Shown here: positions 1 through 6,522 of the stretch, in pieces | How positions within the stretch are numbered: position 1 is the stretch's first letter | How the letters are laid out: the number at the start of each line of letters is the position of its first letter | DNA from: Clostridia bacterium | Lineage (GTDB): Bacteria; Bacillota; Clostridia; Oscillospirales; CAG-272 | Direction: 5' to 3' | Assembly: GCA_017408535.1 (NCBI GenBank) | Contig: JAFQUL010000126.1 | Span: forward strand, 1 to 18,372 | Length of the DNA stretch: 18,372 bases | Program-made: the position numbers and the translations under genes | Notes under the pieces: model-generated | The model's database searches: none | Seen by the model: only the letters and a program-made list of their open reading frames with translations | What the model was told of the DNA's origin: nothing

Positions 1-741
1 ACAATAGTCCCCGGTACAGAGAGCGGAGCGCTGGTCAAAGTTAAGCAAGGGCTCCGTCATTACGATGCCCTGTGTCTCGGTCCCATAGACGGTCTTCCCT
101 CCCCTTACGTGCAGGATCAGCCTCTATCCAGCCCATGTGTCCTTGAATCCCTTGATGAATATCAGGCTTATCTTGATGAATTTCACTCAAACAACATGAT
201 AACCTGTATCTGCCACCCTATGCGCAGTTTTACTCCTCCAAGATATCTTGATTGTCTGAAGGGACTTTTCGGTATCGAGATCTACAACAACGGCAGTAGT
301 ATAGAACACGATTTCGATTCAGATGCTCAGTATTGGGATGAGTTGCTTGACAGCGGTATGAGGCTGTACGGTGTCGCCACTGACGACGATCACGGCGACT
401 ATTACAGTTGCGGCGGATGGGTAATGGTCAAGTCGGAAAACAACGCAGGAGCCATACTGAATGCACTGAAAAACGGAGAGTTCTATTCCTCCTGCGGTCC
501 TGAGATATATGACTTTTATATTGATGGCAATAAGGTAGTAGTTGACTGCTCACCGGTTGATACTATCTACCTGCACTGTGCAAAGCATCCCAATGACAGG
601 GTTTTCAATCCCGGCGGTGAAATAACCCACGGTGTACTTAGTATTGATGACAGTTTTCCCTACGTACGCATTTCGGTAATCGACAAAAACGGTAAAAAAG
701 CGTGGACCAATCCCATCTTTTTAGATCAACCAATGAGTTAA
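1..741 (+). CDS. PHP-domain metallohydrolase (CehA/McbA-like), 5' partial
   Basis: The frame is open from base 1 to the TAA at 739-741, so the true start lies upstream and 246 codons are visible; a GTG at 109 is internal. The protein aligns throughout with the next gene. Shared blocks are V/IPG-x-E near the visible N-terminus, a CLGP turn, CHP (putative metal-ligand His), EIYN, YWDELL, GVATDDDH (second ligand block) and a C-terminal beta-rich tail ending AWTNPIF. The N-terminal HxH...SDG and TDH motifs that normally open a PHP domain would lie upstream. PHP proteins are metal-dependent phosphoesterases or hydrolases; the substrate here is unknown. Only 17 bases separate it from the downstream paralog, so co-transcription is likely. 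Seen: the reading frame and motifs. Known: the PHP family assignment. Inferred: hydrolase activity. Confidence 0.85.
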   Translation, partial: TIVPGTESGALVKVKQGLRHYDALCLGPIDGLPSPYVQDQPLSSPCVLESLDEYQAYLDEFHSNNMITCICHPMRSFTPPRYLDCLKGLFGIEIYNNGSSIEHDFDSDAQYWDELLDSGMRLYGVATDDDHGDYYSCGGWVMVKSENNAGAILNALKNGEFYSSCGPEIYDFYIDGNKVVVDCSPVDTIYLHCAKHPNDRVFNPGGEITHGVLSIDDSFPYVRISVIDKNGKKAWTNPIFLDQPMS

Positions 742-758
742 ACGAGAAAGGATCAATC

Positions 759-1718
759 ATGAAAATACGTCATCAGGCCTTTGAGCCCGGCAAAAAAATG
801 CTTAAGGGAGCACTTCACGTACATACAAACCGCTCTGACGGAGATTATTCTCCTGAAAAGCAGATAAGATATTATTACGAGCATGGATACGATTTTATTG
901 CCATCACCGACCACAAGATATATAACTACAAGAATTATGCACCTGACGTACCGATAACCATAATACCGGGTTTCGAGTTTGAAAACGTGTTTGAGACCCA
1001 CAACGGGTTCAGACAGTTCCACACGGTGTGTCTCGGCCCGGAAAAAGGAAAAGGTAACCCCTATGAGCAGGATGAAGAGATCCCCGCAGGAACTGCTAAG
1101 AACCAGGAGGAATACCAAAAGTATCTTGACGAGATCCATGCAAACGGGAATCTTACGATATACTGTCATCCTGAGTACAGCGGAACACCCGCAAGGCTTT
1201 TTGAAAAGCTTGAGGGAGATATCGCCATGGAGATCTACAACAGCGGTTCTCACGTATATGCCAATATGGACAAGGATGCAATGTACTGGGACGAGCTTCT
1301 CGGCCAGGGTAAAAAGCTCTACGGCGTTGCGGCAGACGATTGCCACACCAAATATGAGCGCTGCCTTTCCTGGGTGATGGTAAACGCGGACAACAACGTT
1401 GACTCTATTCTTGATGCACTCAAAAGAGGTGCATTCTATTCATCAACCGGTCCGGTAATAAACGACTTTTACGTAGAGGGAGAAAATATTACTGTAGAAT
1501 GCTCTCCCGCCAGAAAGATCCGTTGTAACTGCGACAACATCCGATTCCGCAATATATATCCCGGCGGCGACAAGAACCAGCCCGGCACTATAACCCGAGG
1601 AGAATTCGAGTATGAATCCGGGCAGCCCTACGCCCGTGTTTCGGTAATTGATGAGAACGGAAAGATTGCATGGACAAATCCTATCTTCTTTGACGAAATA
1701 AAGCATTTGATGAAATGA
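759..1718 (+). CDS. PHP-domain metallohydrolase (CehA/McbA-like), complete
   Basis: This 319-residue protein carries all the expected PHP metal-site motifs: HVHTNRSDGD at residues 20-29, TDH at 50-52, PGFEFE at 70-75, H88, CHPE at 136-139 and ADDCH at 192-196. About 100 C-terminal residues form a predicted beta-rich tail ending AWTNPIFF. It has no signal peptide and is probably cytoplasmic. I chose the ATG at 759 because AGAAAGGA sits 6 bases upstream and the PHP domain begins soon after; an in-frame ATG at 702 would overlap the upstream gene and has no good ribosome site. Family members hydrolyse phosphoesters or related bonds with two or three metal ions, but no substrate can be read from the sequence. 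It is a tandem paralog of the preceding gene, and both end at the same terminator. Confidence 0.9.
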   Translation: MKIRHQAFEPGKKMLKGALHVHTNRSDGDYSPEKQIRYYYEHGYDFIAITDHKIYNYKNYAPDVPITIIPGFEFENVFETHNGFRQFHTVCLGPEKGKGNPYEQDEEIPAGTAKNQEEYQKYLDEIHANGNLTIYCHPEYSGTPARLFEKLEGDIAMEIYNSGSHVYANMDKDAMYWDELLGQGKKLYGVAADDCHTKYERCLSWVMVNADNNVDSILDALKRGAFYSSTGPVINDFYVEGENITVECSPARKIRCNCDNIRFRNIYPGGDKNQPGTITRGEFEYESGQPYARVSVIDENGKIAWTNPIFFDEIKHLMK

Positions 1719-1726
1719 TAGTCTAA

Positions 1727-1775
1727 CATTAAAGAAGGCGATGCAGAATTCTGCATCGCTTTCTTTAATGTTTTT
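1727..1775 (+). terminator. Rho-independent terminator between convergent genes
   Basis: A 20-bp stem (1727-1746 with 1751-1770) has a single G-T wobble and an AATT loop, and is followed by TTTTT at 1771-1775. It lies 8 bases after the stop of the PHP gene and 12 bases beyond the stop of the convergent uroporphyrinogen-decarboxylase-like gene. The T-tract favours the plus strand, but the hairpin could also slow minus-strand transcription. Confidence 0.9.
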
Positions 1776-1782
1776 CTACTGT

Positions 1783-2922
1783 TTAATATATTCCATATTT
1801 TTTTACAAGCTCCATAGCCCGGAGATAATTATCGGTATCAGCCCCAAACTGCACGCTGTTTGTAGAACCGAAAATAAATCCGCCACCCGGCATCAGTATA
1901 TCAAGATTCTGACGCACCTCGCAGTCTATTTGCTCCTGAGTTCCTTCTATAAGTGTTTCGCACTGCACACCCGTCCAGAGTGCAAGCTTATCTCCGTACT
2001 TTTCTTTTACAGTTTTATTGTCCATTCCGGCACTTTCCTGTATGGACTGATACCCAAGATATCCTGCCGCAACGTAATCATCCATAATATCCCAGATGTT
2101 TCCGCAGCAATGGTAAAAGGGTATCATGCCTGCGGCTTTAATATCGGAATTAACCTGTGTCATTACCGGGAAAAACAGCCTTCTTATGCTCTCGGGATCA
2201 AGAATACAACCGGTACTCATACCGTAGTCCTCACCGTGCATCATAATATCAACGTCCTTTTCCCTGCACTTCTCCGTCAATCTGCGATTGTATGCCACAG
2301 CGGCGGCTCCAAGGCGCTCCAGCTCCTCCTCGCAAAGGAAAACACGCATCAGGTTCGACTCATAATCTCCACCGTAGGGTGCGAAAATAGGGCCCTGTAT
2401 GTTTACGCTTCTGCAAAGGATCACCTTGTCGGGAAAGCACTTTCTGAAGTAATCTATCAGCTCAAATCTGGAATCATCAATATCGTGTCCTGCGTTTTCT
2501 ATTGCTGACTCTATTTGTTCGTCACTAAGCTCAAACAGACCATCGTTTTTTGTAACGCACTGTATGGAATCATTAGCTGCACAGTATTTATATATCCTTC
2601 CGCTCTGATCCTCCCAGGTCTCGTCATCCAGCTGCTTCGGCTTGTTTTTCACAAAATGATCCTTTGGCGGTACCAGCTCTACCGTAACGATATCGTAGTC
2701 AAGCTTCTCAATTAACTCTTTGTAGTCTTCCTTCATTGTCTCGACTATTTCATCGCGGCGGTTATCCCAAAGTGCAAGAGTGGTATCTTTTCTGTTTCTC
2801 CAAAATGTGTGCCTGCCAATTATCCTTGATACATGATCGTGATCAATCCCCCACTCGCCGGTTGGTACACGGTCAGGCTCTTTATGTTCTATTGTATTAA
2901 GTACTCTTTCGTAAGAGGTCAT
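1783..2922 (-). CDS. UROD-fold methyltransferase-like protein, last gene of the corrinoid operon
   Basis: This 379-residue protein belongs to the uroporphyrinogen decarboxylase (UROD) superfamily, which includes corrinoid-dependent methyltransferases. Visible landmarks are the N-terminal EPDRVP (15-20), MMHGEDYG (227-234), FYHCCGN (269-275, with H271 and C273 in the His-x-Cys zinc position) and PGGGFIFGS (345-353). The third zinc-ligand Cys found in MtaA/MtbA-type enzymes is not at its usual place: the C-terminal segment reads GSTNSVQ. C321 (GVQCETL) might substitute. I chose the ATG at 2922 because AGGAGG lies at 2934-2939; an earlier ATG at 2970 would overlap the preceding gene. The preceding stop is 19 bases upstream, so it is probably co-transcribed with the MtaA-like and AraC-corrinoid genes. 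True haem-pathway uroporphyrinogen decarboxylase is unlikely in this context. A plausible role is substrate:corrinoid methyl transfer. Confidence 0.85.
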   Translation of the reverse strand: MTSYERVLNTIEHKEPDRVPTGEWGIDHDHVSRIIGRHTFWRNRKDTTLALWDNRRDEIVETMKEDYKELIEKLDYDIVTVELVPPKDHFVKNKPKQLDDETWEDQSGRIYKYCAANDSIQCVTKNDGLFELSDEQIESAIENAGHDIDDSRFELIDYFRKCFPDKVILCRSVNIQGPIFAPYGGDYESNLMRVFLCEEELERLGAAAVAYNRRLTEKCREKDVDIMMHGEDYGMSTGCILDPESIRRLFFPVMTQVNSDIKAAGMIPFYHCCGNIWDIMDDYVAAGYLGYQSIQESAGMDNKTVKEKYGDKLALWTGVQCETLIEGTQEQIDCEVRQNLDILMPGGGFIFGSTNSVQFGADTDNYLRAMELVKKYGIY

Positions 2923-2941
2923 CAGATTCTGCTCCTCCTGT

Positions 2942-3961
2942 TTATTTTTGATCCTTTGGTCTCCATTCACCCACAGCCTTAAAGAATGCGTCTATATTCT
3001 CCCACTTCGCTTTAATGGGAATATCACACCCCGAGGATATTACAAATCCGGGATATTTTTCGCACCTGTCAAGCAACTCGTTAACCGCAAGAGTCATGCT
3101 GTCGGGTGTTCCGTTGGCAAACTGCTCCACCGGTGGTATATTACCCATACAAAAAGTATCCTGTGGTGCTTTTTCAAGCATTCTTTCTATTGCTACAGCA
3201 TCTCCGAAATGATATGCCGCCGCCCCCTGTGAGAATATCTCATCTGCCATATCGCAAACTGCGTTTCCGCAGTTATGATAAATAACTGAAAAATCCTCGT
3301 TCTGTACTGCGTCAATAACCTCTTTCACATAGGGAACGGAAAACTCACTTGCAAGATCCGGGCTCATTATACCTGTAAGCGGCTCTGCCATTATGATTCC
3401 GGACGCACCTGCTCTCCTGAATGTCCCGGCATATTCTATGAGAAAAGCAGTTACCTTCTTAAGCACCGTATGTACCGTCTGTGGGTCATCATAGCACAGG
3501 TACATTATCTCGGTTACGTCAATAAGTCTTCCGGCCAGAGAAAAAGGACCGATCATTCCCGCAAGTACCGGTTTATCTGTGATTTTCTCTGCCGCAAGAC
3601 GTATTCCCTCAACACATATAGGTATTCTCCCTGCCTCAAGTGTTGGAACTGTAAGAGCGTCTGCCGCCGCACTGTCGCTGACAAGCGGCTCTGTAACAGA
3701 AGGAACTTCATCCGGAGCAAATCTTACCGACGCACCGAAGGCCTCTGCCTCAACGGAAAGGTCCATCAGACTGACCGCCGCAAGTGTATCGGTAGTGTTC
3801 GCCACTGTTTGCATAGCCTGTGCTTGAAGCTCGGCATTTCCTACAAGCTCACCTATGGTTACACCGAGCTTCTGCGTCGCAGGAAAAGAAAGTATGGGTA
3901 ATGCCCGCTTTTTTTCTGCACCTGCGGCTTCCTTAAGCAAGCTGATAATTCTTTTTTTCAT
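2942..3961 (-). CDS. MtaA/MtbA-like corrinoid methyltransferase (UROD superfamily)
   Basis: This 339-residue protein has the length and motifs of methylcobamide-dependent methyltransferases such as MtaA, MtbA and CmuA. The zinc-site signature is complete: YHNCGN places H229 and C231, and SSGCDIP places C312. Other landmarks are GMIGPFSLAG (135-144), MAEPLTG (191-197) and MGNIPP (272-277). Characterised relatives move a methyl group between a corrinoid protein and a thiol or tetrahydrofolate-type acceptor; in a bacterium coenzyme M is a less likely acceptor. The protein is cytoplasmic with no signal peptide. It starts at ATG 3961, 21 bases after the stop of the AraC-corrinoid fusion gene, which supplies an obvious corrinoid partner. 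The methyl acceptor cannot be told from sequence. Confidence 0.88.
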   Translation of the reverse strand: MKKRIISLLKEAAGAEKKRALPILSFPATQKLGVTIGELVGNAELQAQAMQTVANTTDTLAAVSLMDLSVEAEAFGASVRFAPDEVPSVTEPLVSDSAAADALTVPTLEAGRIPICVEGIRLAAEKITDKPVLAGMIGPFSLAGRLIDVTEIMYLCYDDPQTVHTVLKKVTAFLIEYAGTFRRAGASGIIMAEPLTGIMSPDLASEFSVPYVKEVIDAVQNEDFSVIYHNCGNAVCDMADEIFSQGAAAYHFGDAVAIERMLEKAPQDTFCMGNIPPVEQFANGTPDSMTLAVNELLDRCEKYPGFVISSGCDIPIKAKWENIDAFFKAVGEWRPKDQK

Positions 3962-3982
3962 ATTTAATCCTGAACTTAATAC

Positions 3983-5557
3983 TTATTTTTCATTGCAAAA
4001 AAGAAGCGCCGCTTCCGCCGCACTTGCGGCATCAGGGGTATAGGCATCCGCACCGATCTTTTTACAGAATTCCTCGGTTACCGGTGCTCCGCCGATCATG
4101 ATCTTTACCTTGTTACGGATCCCGGCCGTCTCAGCCGCCTTTACAACGTCTTCCATAACCGACATGGTAGTAGTAAGCAGAGCTGAACAGCAAATGACCT
4201 GACAGTTCTCATCGATCGCAGTATTTATAAAACTTTCCGGCGCTACGTCAGTTCCGAGATCGACTACCTCAAGGCCCTTGCTCTCAAGCATCATCTTAAC
4301 AAGATTCTTACCTATATCGTGAAGATCTCCCTTGACAGTTCCGAGACAGACCTTACCCTTTGTTACCACGGCATCGGATGAAAGATATGGCTTAAGAACC
4401 TGTGCTCCCATATTCATAGCACGTGCCGCGACCAGCACCTGAGGAATATATATATCGTTTTTCTTGAATTTCTCACCGATCACGCTCATTCCGGCCATAA
4501 GTCCATCATTTAATATTTCTTCAGGGGTATAACCCTCGTCAAGTGCCCTTTGAACAAGCTCAGTTACTGCTTTAGCCTTACCGTTCTGCATGTTTTCGGA
4601 AAGCTCGGTTAATATTTCCACAGTCTTTTCTCCTTTGGGTCTGATGACCTTTTTTTCATTTCTGTACTGGGTTGGTGTTGTTCCTGTATAATTCTGAAAG
4701 TTTCTGTAAAAGGCCCGAATATCGTGTAAGCCGCACGAGGCCAATATCTGCTCCAGGTTCATATCCGTTTCTCTCAGCAGCTTACACGCATGATTCAGCC
4801 TGATATTACGCAAATAACTTGAAAAGGTATCGCCTGTATATTGCTGAAACAGACGGCTGAGATGTGATTTACTGATATACATCATATTAGCCAGATTTTC
4901 AAGCTTAAGACCGGCGTCTGAAAAGCTCTCCATTACTATTTGCTGTGCAAAACCGGCATAGTACCATTCTTTTACAAACCCGGTTTCTGTTTGATCCGCC
5001 TTTCCGATATATCTGGCAATAGTGATAAAAAGCAGAGACAGGTTGAATCTCACCGCATCCTTCCACTCCTTCTGCTTATCTGTAAGCTCCTGAGTGATGC
5101 TGTCAAAAACAGAAATTACAGTACCATAGGTTTTTGCATTCAGAGTTGCATAGGCGATTACGGGGCTTCCGGCAAAAACACCGTAGCAAAACCTGGGAGT
5201 GCCGATATCTGCGATCTCCCCGGAAAACCAATCATCTGTATCAAAAAGCAATCTGGATATACTCACAGTCTCCGTCTCGCCGCCGGCAAAGCAATTGTGA
5301 GGAATGTTTGGCGGAATGATAAACACATCGCCCTTTTTACACGGAATGGATTCACTAAACACACGGCAAATTCCGCACCCGTCAGTTACCAGATTAACCT
5401 CAAAAACCTCGTTTGTATAGAGTTGTCGGGATGACACAGCCGCCGGAATCACGGTATCACATAACACGGTACTGAGAGAGATAAAGGACTCTCCCGGCAG
5501 ATCTGACTTTTTTCGTCTTTCCGGTTCATACGTATATCTTAACACGTTAATACTCAT
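3983..5557 (-). CDS. AraC-type transcription regulator fused to MtaC-like corrinoid-binding protein
   Basis: One uninterrupted frame of 524 codons joins two proteins that are normally separate. Residues about 40-110 look like an AraC-type cupin sensor (KKGDVFIIPPNIPHNC). Residues about 203-300 are a double helix-turn-helix AraC domain (SKSHLSRLFQQYTG, RAFYRNFQNYTGTTPTQYRN). After a short basic linker, residues about 313-392 match the helical cap of MtaC/MetH-type corrinoid proteins (EGYTPEEILNDGL, IYIPQVLVAARAM). Residues 401-520 form the B12-binding Rossmann domain with GDLHDIG at 410-416 (H413 the likely cobalt ligand), SALLTTTM at 458-465 and GGAPVT at 489-494. It leads an operon with two UROD-fold methyltransferase-like genes. 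Inference: it senses corrinoid methylation or redox state, or the substrate, and controls its own operon. The start is uncertain: AAAGGGG abuts the ATG at 5557, and a GTG at 5545 would be better spaced. Confidence 0.92.
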   Translation of the reverse strand: MSINVLRYTYEPERRKKSDLPGESFISLSTVLCDTVIPAAVSSRQLYTNEVFEVNLVTDGCGICRVFSESIPCKKGDVFIIPPNIPHNCFAGGETETVSISRLLFDTDDWFSGEIADIGTPRFCYGVFAGSPVIAYATLNAKTYGTVISVFDSITQELTDKQKEWKDAVRFNLSLLFITIARYIGKADQTETGFVKEWYYAGFAQQIVMESFSDAGLKLENLANMMYISKSHLSRLFQQYTGDTFSSYLRNIRLNHACKLLRETDMNLEQILASCGLHDIRAFYRNFQNYTGTTPTQYRNEKKVIRPKGEKTVEILTELSENMQNGKAKAVTELVQRALDEGYTPEEILNDGLMAGMSVIGEKFKKNDIYIPQVLVAARAMNMGAQVLKPYLSSDAVVTKGKVCLGTVKGDLHDIGKNLVKMMLESKGLEVVDLGTDVAPESFINTAIDENCQVICCSALLTTTMSVMEDVVKAAETAGIRNKVKIMIGGAPVTEEFCKKIGADAYTPDAASAAEAALLFCNEK

Positions 5558-5584
5558 CCCCTTTACGGCAATATCGGTAATTAA

Positions 5585-5593
5585 ATTATATCA
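5585..5593 (-). promoter_or_regulatory. Extended -10 promoter of the AraC-corrinoid operon
   Basis: On the minus strand TG-A-TATAAT (TATAAT at 5585-5590, TG at 5592-5593) lies 27 bases upstream of the first gene's ATG. No convincing -35 hexamer stands 17 bases further upstream, as is common for extended -10 promoters. About 60 bases separate it from the terminator of the neighbouring gene, so the operon is independently transcribed. Confidence 0.65.
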
Positions 5594-5658
5594 CAGTCAA
5601 AATAAAAAAATCTATGTTCTTTTCTCCACATTTTTACGTGCCTATGAAATTACAGCAC

Positions 5659-5692
5659 AAAAAAGAGCTGAATCACGTTAGTGAGACAGCTC
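5659..5692 (-). terminator. Rho-independent terminator of the Crp/Fnr-family gene
   Basis: Read on the minus strand, GAGCTG and TCAC pair with GTGA and CAGCTC around a TAAC loop. Two mismatched pairs interrupt the stem, and a run of T follows at 5664-5659. It begins 6 bases after the stop codon of the upstream regulator gene. Confidence 0.8.
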
Positions 5693-5697
5693 GCTTT

Positions 5698-6357
5698 TCA
5701 AAGTAATCTGAAATGATTTTTATCAAATTCAATAAGTCCGTTGTCCCGCATTTTACACAGCTCACTTGACATAGCACTTCTGTCCACAGACAGAAAGTCC
5801 GCAAGCTCCTGACGGTTAAACGGCACGGTAAAGGATGAGCTGTTCTGCTTCTTTGCCTGCTCTGACAAATATGACAGCAACTTTTCCCTTGTCGTTCTCT
5901 TTGACATATGCCCCAGCTTCTCAACAAGATTTCTGTTCTTTTGCGAAACTATGCAAAAAACGTTCTGTACAACCATAGAATGGAAACGGCAGGCAGAGGA
6001 GCAGGTCATAAGCACGCGCTTAACGTCAAAGAAGATGACGGCACTGTCCTCTACCGCCACAACATCATTTAACAGTCCGCCGCTGTCCGGTGCAAGATAC
6101 GCCTCACCAAATACATCTCCCGGGGCGACACGGCCAAGGATACTGCGATTGCCCCAATAATCCTCGTTACGGATATGAAGCTCACCCTCTACAAGCACTG
6201 TAACATCGGAGATACTCTCCCCTTCCCGTAAAACGTACTCACCTTTTTTATAATAAAACAGTCTCGCGCCGAGACAGGACAGCATAGAGCCGATCTCCTC
6301 CTCGTGAACTCCGCGAAACATCTGAGTTTTTTTAAGTACAGATATATATTTTTTCAA
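5698..6357 (-). CDS. Crp/Fnr-family transcriptional regulator
   Basis: This 219-residue protein has the two-domain layout and length of the Crp/Fnr family. Residues about 10-120 form a cyclic-nucleotide-binding-like beta roll (YKKGEYVLREGE, VLVEGELHI, GDVFGEAYL). A long helix follows, then a C-terminal winged helix-turn-helix (NRQELADFLSVDRSAMSSEL, then MRDNGLIEF). The start is a TTG at 6357, supported by AAAGAGG 6 bases upstream and by the family N-terminus; the first internal ATG would remove 12 residues. Cysteines are scattered and do not form a recognisable Fnr-type FeS cluster motif, so the effector is unknown. It is divergent from a ferredoxin-like gene, which it plausibly controls. It has its own promoter and terminator. 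Confidence 0.9.
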   Translation of the reverse strand: MKKYISVLKKTQMFRGVHEEEIGSMLSCLGARLFYYKKGEYVLREGESISDVTVLVEGELHIRNEDYWGNRSILGRVAPGDVFGEAYLAPDSGGLLNDVVAVEDSAVIFFDVKRVLMTCSSACRFHSMVVQNVFCIVSQKNRNLVEKLGHMSKRTTREKLLSYLSEQAKKQNSSSFTVPFNRQELADFLSVDRSAMSSELCKMRDNGLIEFDKNHFRLL

Positions 6358-6372
6358 AAAGAGCCTCTTTCT

Positions 6373-6386
6373 GTTGTAAAAACAAC
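6373..6386. promoter_or_regulatory. Candidate Fnr-type operator GTTGT-N4-ACAAC
   Basis: A perfect 5-bp inverted repeat, GTTGT-AAAA-ACAAC, lies just downstream of the predicted transcription start of the Crp/Fnr gene, where a bound protein would block its own transcription. The N4 spacing equals that of classical Fnr sites, although the half-site differs. A similar repeat, GCTGT-AAA-ACAGC, lies at 6492-6504 before the divergent gene. Operator function is inferred. Confidence 0.4.
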
Positions 6387-6401
6387 CGACTTGTTTCTTT
6401 T

Positions 6402-6430
6402 ATTATATTATAATATAAGCGTAAAGTCAA
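6402..6430 (-). promoter_or_regulatory. Sigma-A-type promoter of the Crp/Fnr-family gene
   Basis: On the minus strand TTGACT (6430-6425) and TATAAT (6407-6402) are separated by exactly 17 bases. The -10 lies 44 bases upstream of the TTG start. The spacer and -10 overlap a perfect 16-base palindrome at 6403-6418. Confidence 0.75.
6403..6418. promoter_or_regulatory. Perfect 16-base AT palindrome over divergent -10 region
   Basis: TTATATTA-TAATATAA is self-complementary and contains TATAAT on both strands. It overlaps the -10 and spacer of the minus-strand promoter and offers a possible -10 (6409-6414) for the plus-strand ferredoxin-like gene, whose -35 would be poor (CCGACT). It could be an operator or simply AT-rich promoter sequence. 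Confidence 0.4.
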
Positions 6431-6522
6431 TAACCACTTGTTCCGGCTAAACTCAAAATTAACTTCTGAACAGTGAAACTAAAAAAATCATGCTGTAAAA
6501 CAGCGGCAGAACGGAGATAAAT

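Noticed and set aside
702..758. Upstream ATG adding 19 residues to the second PHP gene
   Set aside because: It overlaps the end of the previous gene, has no good ribosome site, and the ATG at 759 has AGAAAGGA at ideal spacing.
753..1346. Minus-strand open frame of 197 codons inside the second PHP gene
   Set aside because: It is antisense to a gene with clear catalytic motifs and has no recognisable protein features.
1741..2508. Plus-strand open frame of 255 codons over the UROD-like gene
   Set aside because: It begins inside the terminator hairpin, lies antisense to a well-supported gene and has low-quality composition.
3983..5557. The AraC-corrinoid fusion as a sequencing artefact joining two genes
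   Set aside because: The frame is uninterrupted, the linker is short and clean, and there is no residual stop, start or ribosome site between the domains; it still merits checking in relatives.
5558..5658. Possible cobalamin riboswitch upstream of the corrinoid operon
   Set aside because: Only about 30 bases separate the predicted promoter from the start, far too short for the B12 aptamer, and no B12-box-like sequence was seen.
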